Source of the DNA: Clytia hemisphaerica | Lineage: Eukaryota > Cnidaria > Hydrozoa > Leptothecata > Clytiidae | DNA length: 64,000 nt | Reading direction: 5' to 3' | Assembly (NCBI GenBank): GCA_902728285.1 | Contig: CACVBU010001142.1 | Coordinates: 126,894-190,893, forward strand | Shown here: piece after piece, positions 29,883-41,700 of the stretch | How the letters are laid out: each line of letters begins with the position of its first letter | How positions within the stretch are numbered: the first letter of the stretch is position 1 | Made by a program: the position numbers and the translations under genes | The notes under the pieces: model-generated | What the model was told of the DNA's origin: nothing | What the model saw: only the letters and a program-made list of their open reading frames with translations | The model's database searches: none

Positions 29883-31500
29883 AAAATCAAGGTACCCCTG
29901 TCTCACAGCCCCTTGGACTTCTTCCAATATTAGTAATGAAATCTTTTATCGGCGTAATCCCGACGGGGAAAAAATTTCTACTGTTTTCAGGTCAAAAATT
30001 CCAATAGAGATACAATCATGGTCAAAATCTATTGAGAATTTAGTTTATTTCTTCGTTTTTTGAAATTTGGAAAGTTCGGGCGAGAAAGTTGCTTTTGGGC
30101 TAATTGATAAATTTATTCAAGTACTTTAATTCGGGAGGGTTTTAGAAACTTTCCAGGCTATATTCTGAGCCCTATTGGACCATTCTTGAACTTTTGGATC
30201 CTTAGATCCTAAGCTCCTAAGTTTTAAGTCTAGCCTTAAAACTCAGAGTTAAAACTCTACCCTTCCAACCTATTCTAGAGCGCTTCCAAATCGTTTGTGG
30301 TTATAAGATTTCGTAGGAATTTCCCTTTTATGTCAAATATTACGACCATGATTGTAGTTTTGATTTTAAAAGAGGGATGAAATAGTTATTTCTTTAATGG
30401 TGATTAAATTTTAGGATATTTTTCGCACCGGGGACGAAATTTTGGTCAAATTTTCCAGTGGGGTGGGCCTACAAGGTCTGTTACACAGGAATGTATACTA
30501 AGGCCAAGGAATTTGGCTAAGGAGTCTTCAAAAACTATGATCCAGAGTGCTGTTTTGATGCGAAAAACGAGTAACAGATATTTGCTAGCAGTGAATATCT
30601 CATAAAAGGTTACTAAGGGGTAAAAAATACTCTAAAACACTTTGAGGAAAAAAACAGAAAAGGATGAATTTAACTTCTGAGGGTAAAATTTTGTATGATA
30701 GAAAGAGAGGAAGGGGTGCCAAATTGTAAAACCTGGAGATGTCAGAGTAGTATAAGCAAATTATTTAAAGCAAATGTTCCATAATACTTTGAACAGGTTC
30801 TGCTTTGAGCGACAGAAATGTTTAGTGTGTCTGACAAAGATTATTTCTTCCGATGCATTTTAATTGTAGCAAAGTGGAAAGGGGTATAAATAAGTCTTTA
30901 TCAATTTTGTTCAGTTTACATACCTTATTACATGGATTATAAGTATGGAAGTATTTAATGGCTTCAAAATTAACACGAATTTTTTTCGTTTAAAGGACAC
31001 CTCGGCTGGTTTTAATTAAAGGGATTTTTATTATCAAGAAAATTTTCCATTCCTGTTAATTACACACACGTTTTAATTACATTTCCTAATAAGGTACTTT
31101 GGAAGTTCATAATTTACTGTACCTTTTTGATCTTCTTTTCAGAGATTTTCTGTTTACGCCCTTTATGAAATTCGATTTCGACTTTATTCCTCTTGAATCT
31201 TCCAGAGAAACCTAAACTGTGATACCAGTAGCGTTGTGGGGGAGGGGGCTACTGCCTCCCCAGCTGCCTTTTTTCTTGAGAGAAGGGGGGGGGTGAAAAA
31301 CTAATTTCGGCGTCCCGTTGCTTTTTTATACTTTAGAATTAGCAGTTTTCAGCCAAAAAGAGAAGCAATACCCAAATGTTTTCGTGCTCGAAAACAAATT
31401 CAAAAACTCGTTTCGCTCGCGCAATTTATGTAAAGATTTGTTTCATATTAGGGGCACCAAAATCCCAAATTTCCGATTTGCTACCCACCTAATTTATGCT
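29883..31500. other. Intergenic DNA, no gene seen
   Basis: Contains an inverted pair around a CAATCATGGTC motif (about 30012 and 30345) and a second copy of the 13326-13364 repeat at 30994-31034. No supported coding exon. A G-rich patch with runs of 5-9 G occurs at about 31230-31310. Confidence 0.4.
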
Positions 31501-31509
31501 TATTTATTT

Positions 31510-31880
31510 GCTTCCGGGGAGGGGGGGGGGTAGGGGGGGGGGGGGGTACTTAGGATAATGGAGGGTACGGTATGTGCCGCCCTTAAGGGTACCTTTTTTG
31601 GATTTCCAAAGTCCCGCTAAGGGTCGGAAAAATCAGAAAATCAAATTTCAGTCCCACTAAGGGTCGAAAATAGGAAAATTTAAACAATTTACCCCCGGAA
31701 AGATCGAAATTTGGTCAAAATTGGTCAAATTTGTCCCGCCAAGGGTCGTAAAATTCACAAAATTTTCCTTTGTTTTCTCTTTTTTAGTCCCGGTAAGGGT
31801 CCAAAGGTCGAAAGTCGGGCGGCACCCCCCCCCCCCCGTCGGCTTGCAACCCTAGTACACCCCCCCCCCCCCCGATTTGC
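31510..31880. mobile_element. Degraded inverted-repeat element with poly-G/poly-C ends
   Basis: Left end runs of G (31517-31545) and right end runs of C (31826-31876) flank a body that repeats GTCCCGCTAAGGGTCG-like words five times (about 31605, 31650, 31733, 31788 and variants), with GCCGCCC matched by GGGCGGC near the right end. The exact limits and any duplication cannot be fixed through the homopolymers. Confidence 0.5.
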
Positions 31881-32589
31881 TTAGACTTCGTTTTGTTGAT
31901 TTTCTTTGGGTTCACGGAAATCTCGAAGTTTTAAGTCGGAACATTGATCGGCTTGAAAGATAAAACAGCTTTAAAAGTAACTCTAAAAAGGTCAGTGTTT
32001 TAAAAAAGCTGTAAGTTTTTTTGCATTTCAGCTTGGAGGTATACTTGGCATTATTTTTCATCGAGTTTGAGCCTATAAACGTGATGCACAAAAAAAAAGA
32101 GTATAACTGAAAGATTGCTTTCTTCGTTACCATCGACTAGTTTTCTTATAAAAAGATTGTTTTAGTTTTGGTTGATGAAATAGACTTGCTTTGATTACTC
32201 AGATAACAGAAATTTATCACAAAAAAAGGAACTCTAAATAAAATGCAATCCTCCAACACGATTTCGTAAGCCGAACGCCTCGGGCGGAAATAAAGGTTGG
32301 GCGGTGGATAAGTTGTCTGATTGGTCTGATCCGGATCAAATTTCTATGCCATTTACGCTATTTCCGGATTTTTCTTTCGGTATTTTTCTCGATGGTGGGT
32401 AGTCTAGCATGCTAGACGACTTAACTCAGTAAAAAATAGGAAGTAGAAAACTTGACAGGAGCATCAATATAGTTTATTATAGTTTATTTTAACCATATCC
32501 CGACATAAAAATTTCCCGCTTCCAACAAAAACGTTATAAACGACTGGATTCCCAGTCTAGATGGTGGGCAAAATCGAAGGAAGGTACCG

Positions 32590-32760
32590 ATGGCGGTGCA
32601 TTGTCCCGAGAAATACACGAAAAACCCAACATTGTTCGACTGCTTCCTCAAAACCAATGTGATTTTGTGTTCGAGTTCAAAGCTAGTCAACAGACCAGAC
32701 GACAACAGAGTTTTGAGGAAATGGCCACGTTGGAACAGAAAATGGAAGAAGTCCAAATAA
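32590..32760 (+). promoter_or_regulatory. Upstream ORF overlapping the synthetase start codon
   Basis: An ATG at 32590 opens a 56-codon frame that ends at 32758-32760, past the main ATG at 32721 and in another frame (+1). If the transcript starts upstream of 32590, this would reduce initiation at 32721. The ATG context (CCGATGG) is reasonable. The transcription start is not known. Confidence 0.35.
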
Positions 32761-35700
32761 CAAATGAGAATAATCCTCCTAAAGGTAACAAGAAAGAAGG
32801 AAAGAATAATAACAAGAAAGAAGGGAAGAATAAAAAGGACAAACAAAATAAATCAAATGATAAATCTGGCCACCCAGTTGAGGTAGAAAATATTTTTAGA
32901 ATTAATTTTCTTTATGTCATACTCTGTCTGTGATCTGTGTTTCTTGCAGGACCCTTCTTTGGGTCCCTTAGCAATAGACCTTTTTCGCTTTTCCATTCGC
33001 CATACCGTAAGAGGACCCTGCCGACGCACCGGACTGTCCGGTGTATTTGTCCGGTGGCAGAAAGTATCCTTTCGCTACACCGGACGCAATAAGTCCGGCG
33101 TCAGTCCGGTGTTGCATACGGGGAATTCTGGCCACCGGACATTTATGTTTTGATTGTCCGGTGGAAAAAAGTATCCTTCTTCGACACCGGACAACCGACT
33201 TCCTTTAGTCCGGTGTAGAGATGGTCCGGTGGTAAAAAAATTCTCATTTTACACCGGACTTTCGCGTGTCCGGTGTTCGTTAAGTCCGGTGCGTCGGCAG
33301 GGTCCTACCGTAAGTTGATCTAATGTCGACATCTCTCTATCTTCTAATCTTGACACCCTTCTTCCAGTCAGTGAAAATACCTCCATTTTAAGCATGATGG
33401 CATGGTAAAAGTTCACAATAACGACTTTCTTTTTTCTTTTTACTACAAAACCAAACGAATGAGAGCAAGTCATTAAAACTAAAAGTCAGCGCTCCGTGGT
33501 TGTGACGTACCGTAGAGTCGTTTAATATCGACATGCGTCTTGTTATTTCGACATAGCTGTAGGCTGGTCTTCGAAATAAAAAATCAAACATAAACAAATA
33601 CATACCAAAGTTATCAATCAATCACTAAATTGTACTCTCCCTATCACGTCACAGATTGTTGAAATGGGCCATTCCAGAAAAAAAAAATTACCCCCTAATG
33701 GATGACATCAATTTTTGAAATAAATTTTGGCACGGAATTCCAGGCAAACTTTAAAGAGAAAGTATCGGAATTCCATGAATTTTACTTAATTTTGCATTAA
33801 AGTATTGGAATTCCATGATTTTTTTAGGTTACAGTAACGGAATTCCACTGTTTTGATAGGTATTTTGCAAATTTGTTACGGAAATTCCGGACTTTCTTGA
33901 AAGCAATTTGCTACGGAAATTCCATGTCGTCCATTGGGGGGTAACGAATAAAAACTGGAATGGCCCAATGTAAGAAACGTGAAGTGGGTTTTTTTCGAAA
34001 AGAAATTTTTAACGATGTAGTCACTAAAAACTTATACTTTAATCGTAGAAATTTTAGCGAGACTAATTTTAGCGTATATTAGCGAGTCAGGAAAATAGTG
34101 ATTTTTTTTGGATTTATTTTAGCGAATCAAGATTTCAAAAAATTTCGTGTGGACAAATTTTAGCGAATACTCGTCTGACAAAAATTTCGCCTGGATTAAT
34201 TTTAGCGAGGGAAATGATTTTGAAGAAAATATTAATGTTTTTTAATACAAAAATCAATGCAGTCACATGTCTTTATAAGTATAACACATTTTTTGACTGA
34301 AAACGGAAAAGCTTGAAATTTATACCCCCCATTACTAGTTTTTGAAAAAATTATGAAAATGATAAAAAATGATATAAAATGAAAGAAAAAACATACTGGA
34401 TTTATTTTAGCAAATCAGCCTTTCGAAAAATTTTGCGCGGATAAATTTTAGCGATCTGTCGATTCTGTGTGTTTTGGCGAGATTTATTTTAGCGAAAAGA
34501 GGGAAAACTCTAAAACGCTAAAATTAGTCTCGAATTACAAAGATTAAAAAGACAACAAAATCATCTTATAAAGAAGTATTATAATCATTAGAACAACTAG
34601 CCGGTACCAAGCATCGCACGCGGGTTAAGCTGTAGCTGAACGCACTAAAAGTCCTTTGGATGTTGAAGCTGACTTAAAAAAACGATCAAATGAATAACAA
34701 AATATCTTCAAAGTTTGACTCTATAAGATCTTTTTCTCGCTTCGCTCGCATTAAATGCGTCGTCCAGTTTTCGACAATTTGAGAAAATGTCATGGTAAAG
34801 AGGAGTGAAATGTAGAAATAACAATTATTCAGGAAAAAGCAGGAAAGCCACAAAGAATAGCGCAACTTTGTTTTTATCACATTTAAAAAGATAAATAAGT
34901 CAATTCTAAATTGCTTTTTTTAAAGCCTTGTCATAACTTTTCGAATTTAAACATGTAAAAAAACATTTAAAATGACGTACACAGTCAGTTTTTGAGAAAA
35001 TGTCAAAAATGTTTTTATATGAAGAAAGAGATGGACTAATTTCTTCTCTTGCTCTTTATCGCCCTTTAATAAATGCTGTTATTGTTCGACAAACTTTTTA
35101 ATATTTATGTTTTGATTTACATTTGAAATGTTCTTTTCTATAAAAGAAACTTGTTTTGTTTTGAAAAGAATTCAAATGTCATTAATAAATAGATCGTTAA
35201 ATACATTGGAAAACATTTTAAACAAAAGAAAAGAGAAAAACAGGATCGGGCATAGCTAGGCAGAAATTAAAATCACTAAATAAAGATGGGCCTTAAATTT
35301 CAAAACAAAGGCTGAATAAAGTCTGAACCAGGCTCTATCCGATCTGTCAATCAAAACAAACTTATCGAGAACAAAACATTGCTTGCGAAATCGAAGGTGA
35401 CACACAGACAGAAAACAGACATACAGACTACGGCTATTAATATATAGATAAAAGATGGAATTTCTTAATCCAAAAAGAAATATTTTACAGAACTGTACAG
35501 AACAACAAAAGCCTTCTAGAGATTTGTTCTTAAAGACATTGCATATTCTGTTTTCATACCATTAAAAAATTCCACTAAGACGGAGTACACACATCAATCT
35601 TTCAAAACACGCAAACTGAAAGCAGTAATTATGACGTCACGCATTCAGCAGGTTCAGTTCAGATCAGATTGATCATTTGGCAGGTCTATTCCCAGGAGAA

Positions 35701-38700
35701 TAGTTTACCGTCAGCCGAATAAGGATTGTTTTTGTACCTTCGCGGGTAATTTTTCAGCTTGAGTTTATAATACACAAATACACCATTTCTCTTTCGCACC
35801 GAGTAGGCTTTTAAATCGGACATATGAAAAAAAATCCGTAGTGGAACACACGCAAATGTCTGGAAATATTTACAGAACAACAAAAGCCTTTTAGAAATCT
35901 GTTCTTAAAGACATATCGTTAACTGCTCTAACTTGGGACGATTGGTAGAAACATGGGACTGTTGATATCTGGCCTGTATTAGGGGTAGGGGGTAAAAGTC
36001 GGTATCTTCAGATCTTCTTCGCCTGGTGTTTTTTCTGTTCCATATAATGATAGAAGACATTTAAAAAAAAAAAAAATTAATTTTATGCATTTTTGACGAA
36101 TTCCAGCCCAAAAAACTGCCCAGGGGGGCTTTTTTACCAAAAAATCAGCTTTTTTGAGGTTTATTCTTCATATCTCTTCCAAAACTTGCGCAAATTCAAG
36201 ATGTAGTGTTTTTTTATGAAAGTTTAACCTATTGTGATGCATTCTACGCAATTTTTAAGGTCAGAAGTCCAAAATTGGCTGAACCCCCCTGGGGGTACTG
36301 ATTCGCACTACAGGCAAAAATTGGAAAAAATGGCATTTTCTGGCCTTTTCAGGCCTGTAAATATGTCAAAACTATTGCAAATCTTATTTTTTTCACTTGC
36401 TGTACTAAATTTCATGAAGAAACAACAAAATAATCATATTGGATTGAAAATTGTGCCCGTTGGAGCCCTAAACGAGCTGTTTTAAGCCGATTTTGGGTAG
36501 CAAAATGCTTTTTAAGGCCAATTTTGCAAGTTCATAAACTTAAATCTAATTGATTCACACGTCTGAAATTTTCAGAGATGGAAGTCTTCAGTAAAGTCTT
36601 TAAGTGAAATGAATTTCAAGATTTTCACTTTTTTCAAAAAATCATAATGGCGTCTTCAAAAATCGCTTTTTAGCAAAAAAAAATCAGATTTATCAGAATA
36701 TAGCATTTTTTAAGGCAAGCTTCTACAAACTGAGTTTAAATAATGATTGAAATTTTTTTAGCAGTGATAGTACTCTGGAGATAGTCCAGGGAAATCAAAA
36801 TCATTTGGGTCTGGGATGCGTCTATGTCCCCCATTATGGAAATAAAATCCCTGCTAAGAGCCATTTTCAGGCAAAAATCCAAATTTGGACTGAAAAAATC
36901 TCTAAAACGACAATAGACATGGGCCCGAATTTTCTTGCAGTGATAGTATTCTGGAAATACTGCAGGAAAATCAAAGTCATCTGAGCTTGGGATTTGGGTA
37001 TATCCACCATTTTGAAATTGAAATTCTTGCTAAAATGCAATATTTCAATCAAAAATCCAATTTTTGACTGGAAAAATCTTAAAAATGGCAAAAGACATGA
37101 ACCTAAAATCTTTTTGCAGTGATAGTCTTCTGGAAATACTCCAGGAAAATCAAAATCATTTGGGTTTAGGTGATTTTGATTTCCCTGGAGTATTTCCAAA
37201 AGACTATCACTGCAAAAAGATTTTAGGTTCATGTCTATTGCCATATTAGAGCACTTGTTAAGTCAAAATGGGATTTTTGCTTGAAATGTTGCAATTTAGC
37301 CAGTTTTAACACAGATTTCAATTCCATAATGGCAGATATACCCAAATCTTAAACCCAAATGATTTTGATTTTCCTGGAGTATTTCCAGAAGACTATCACT
37401 GCAAAAAGATTTTAGGATCATGTCTATTGTCATTTTTAAGATATTTCCAGTCAAAAATTGGATTTTTGATTGAAATATTGCATTTTGGCAAGAATTTCAA
37501 TTCCAAAATGGTGGATATACCCAAATCCCAAGCCCAGATGACTTTGATTTTCCTGCAGTATTTCCAGAATACTATCACTGCAAGAAAATTCGGGCCCATG
37601 TCTATTGTCATTTTAGAGATTTTTGCAGTCCAAATTTGGATTTTTGCCTGAAAAATGGCTCTTAGCAGGGATTTTATTTCCATAATGGGGGACATAGACG
37701 CATCCCAGACCCAAATGATTTTGATTTCCCTGGAGTATCTCCAGAATACTATCACTGCAAAAAAAATTTCAATTAGCATTTAAACTCAGTTTGTAGAAGC
37801 TTGCCTTAAAAAATGCTATATTTTGATAAATCTGATTTTTTTTTGCTAAAAAGCGATTTTTCAAGACGCCATTATGATTTTTTTTTTAAAGTGAAAATCT
37901 TGAAATTCATTTTGCTCAAAGACTTTACTGAAGACTTCCATCTCTGAAAATTTCAGACGTGTGAATCAATTAGTTTAAAGTTTATGAACTTGCAAAATTG
38001 GCCTTAAAAAGCATTTTGCTACCCAAAATCGGCTTAAAACATCTCGTTTAGGGCTCCAACGGGCACAATTTTCAATCCAATATGATTATTTTGCTGTTTC
38101 TTCTTAAAATTTAGTACAGCAAGTAAAAAAAATAAGATTTGCAATAGTTTTGACATATTTACAGGCCTGAAAAGGCCAGAAAATGCCATTTTTTTCAATT
38201 TTTGCCTGTAGTGCGAATCAGTACCCCCAGGGGGGTTCGGCCAATTTGGGACTTCTGACCTTAAAAATTGCGCAGAATGCATCACAATAGGTTAAATTTT
38301 CACAAAAAAACATTACATCTTGAATTTGAGCAAGTTTTGGAAGAGATATGAAGAATAAACCTCAAAAAAGCTGATTTTTTGGTAAAAAAGCCCCCCCGGG
38401 CAGTTTTTTGGGCTGGAATTCGTCAAAAATGCATAAAATTAATTTTTTTTTTTTTAAATGTCTTCTATCATTATATGGAACAGAAAAAACACCAGGCGAA
38501 GAAGATCTGAAGATACCCCCCAAAAAAGTTACTCTACCCCCTACCCCTACCTGTATTTTCACCTATTGGAACAAAGAAGACCAAATTAGTGACAAAACGA
38601 TGAAACATTTGACGTCACTTGTGCCCGCAAGTTACACACTCGTTATTTGTTAATCCCATCGGGCAGTTAGGCGGTGGGCGTTCTCTAATTCTCGAAGAGT

Positions 38701-41700
38701 GAAATTAAAAACATTACATGATATTCTTCAGGCAATGGTGGCAAACATGCAGTCATAACCTTTTAATGTTTGTTTTAATTGAATTTTGTTCTTTTTTTAA
38801 ATAAAAAGATTTTAGTTTTGAATTTGAAAAGAATTAAAATGTCATTAATCAAATCAGGTCATGTTCTAGAGTTTAAAAGTGACTTTTGGTAGGACAAAAA
38901 ACCTTAGCTATTTTATGATGAATAAAATAAATCTTAGGACGCTCTCGTCCTTGGTTCTATTGGTTGACCCAGCTTTGATTTTGTCCATGGTCATACATTT
39001 AGTCCATGAATGAAAAGAAATATTTTGTCAATTTAACTTAGCCTAAGTACGCTATCTTACATTGCAATTTGATTGACGATTCTACTGTACTGTCTTCCCT
39101 CTCAATATGCATACTCAGGAACTCACATGCTGGTACTTACGTCCTGAATTGTATAATATATTTGTATTTCCAGATCCATTTTCAAAATGTACCAGTTTGA
39201 ACTTTCAATAGTTGATATCCTAGACTCTGACTGCCATTGTGTGTGTTCTTTAACTAATTTTTATTGAAAAAGTTATCAAAAAGTATCATTTCCTTGTTAG
39301 ATGAACCCTTTACCAGCGTATATTGAAGAAAGACTGAAGATATTTGATGAAATAAAAGCTGAACATGATGCATCGATGGAAGGTAATAATTTCAAAGATT
39401 TCTTTGATTACCTGTAAGTTGGTATGATACTGTCTTCTTTCAAATTCTGTTTGGTAGAACAGTTGCTGATGGAAGATCTGAGAAGATAGATTTTGACCTT
39501 TTGTCCTTCCTACAGCTGAGAAAGGGTACCAAAATTAACTAGTAGAGGGTAGAAAAACTAACATTTTGTACAACACAAATTACTGCTATATGAAAATGTA
39601 ATCATTGCTTATCTAGAGTGACAATTGTACATGGATTTAATGTTTTGGCTCTTATTGTAATGTAATAGTTAATTTTTCATGTTGACGAAAAGGTAGCAAC
39701 AAAGGCTAATAAAATTCAACGCTACTTTACAATTAAAGAAACAAAAAAAACAGAGCTTAACAGTTATGAAGTATCATATTTTCCACTATGTACTGTGCTG
39801 GATTTGTTGTTTAGCCGTCACCCGGCCCTAGATTTTAGTTGTGGGTGGGTGGGTTGGTCTTTGACATGAAAATAGAAGAACGAGAAGGTAGAAACTTAAA
39901 GATAGAATACATATAGATAGAATACATATAGATGCAATCTGAGTTTAAAATGGCAATAACTCAGGTTTGCGGTAAGTTTTGAGGTAAGATCTGCCAAGTG
40001 ACGACAAAGCATTAAAGTCTAGCCTAAATCAAAGGTTATAAACTGTGGAGACTGTGAGTTTTAATACATCATGAGTTTTAAGGATCATTTTTATTAAATT
40101 TCATAGCCAAAGAAAAAACGAGCATCAAAATCACACTTCCTGATGGCAAACAGGTCGATGGATTCTCATGGAAAACAACCCCATATGAAGTGGCACAAGG
40201 AATTAGGTAAAACTATTTTTTCTCTGTTTATTTAAATTCTTAACGTCTTTATGCGGCTTTCATTATCATCCTTATCATCTGGGTTTGCCAGGGCTATATA
40301 CGTGCTGCTCTGTTTCTTGTGAAAAGACTTGTCTGAGACTTCAGATACACAAATTATTGAAAGATTATAAAATCTTTTTTCTTTTCAGTCAAGGACTTGC
40401 TGACAACTCAGTCGTTGCAAAGGTAGGATTTATTATAGCAACGTACACTAACATCCACTGACCATAATATTTTATTCAGAACTTTTTCTATCAGTCTTCT
40501 GAAAATCTCACTACTCTCTGATAAACTCTACTGATAGGGGCTCAGAATAGTAACATTCAAGGTGGGAAGTTTAAAAAAATGACAAATACAGAAGAATGAT
40601 TGCAAAAGAATTTGGAAATTCCCTAGTGAGAAATTTTTCCAAAAATTAATTAGCAGAGACACAGATGACAAGGATAAGAATATAATAATAACTTCTTTAT
40701 TTTTGGAGAATTTCTTGCCCACTTGACTTTGTATATAATTCCTAATATTTTATTGGACAATATTCTTATGAAATTTCTAATTTCTCTTTTCTAGGTGAAT
40801 GGTGTCCTTTGGGATTTGGATCGCCCCGTTGAAGAAGACTGCACAATCGAACTCGTGAAATTTGATCAACCCGAAGGTCTGCAACAAATGAATTTATAAA
40901 AAACTGGTTTCTTTTTGTTTGACACTTTGAATATGAACTATATTATAGTCCATCATTGCCTGATGTAGTTGTCCAAGTTTTGATACTTCCTAAAAGAAAT
41001 GAGCTCTGACAACTCATAATTATTATATCACTATTAATCATCCATATATTGGTCATTTTTATTCTTTCTTTTTGTTTTGAAACTTTAGGTCAGCAAGTAT
41101 TTTGGCATTCCAGTGCTCACATTCTTGGAGAAGCTATGGAGAGACATTACGGTGGTTGTCTATGTTATGGTCCACCAATCGAAGAAGGTTTCTATTATGA
41201 TATGTCCATCGATGATCGCCAAGTCTCAAGTAATGATTTTTCAGCATTAGAAAGTGTCGTAAAGAAAATTATCAAAGAAAAACAACAATTTGTTCGACTC
41301 GAAATGAAGAAAGAAGACCTTTTAAAAATGTTCGCTGTAAGTTGACATCTATTGATTGGAACTAAGAGTTATGTGTGTCATTGAGTTTGACCATAAGTAA
41401 ACTTGCTTTTTGTCCCTAAAATCTCGACAGTGAAAGTGTCTCAATTAGCCTTCGATTGGAAAATATGTATATAATGTAATGTAACCTCTTTGGTACTAAT
41501 CCCAACAATAAATGTGTCTCACCTAGCCTTTTGACAGAAATTTTCTATGTTTTTATAAAGATTTCTGAACAAAATAAATTGTGATTCAGAAGTCTGACAT
41601 TTTATCATAGACATCCATCCTTTTAATAATCTAGTCTATTTATCACTTTTTTTAGTACAATCCTTTTAAACTGCGAATTCTGAATGAACGTGTGACCACC

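Noticed and set aside
36000..38560. CRISPR-like or centromeric array
   Set aside because: The repeats are inverted, about 177 bp, within a target-duplicated element; there are no unique spacers between short repeats.
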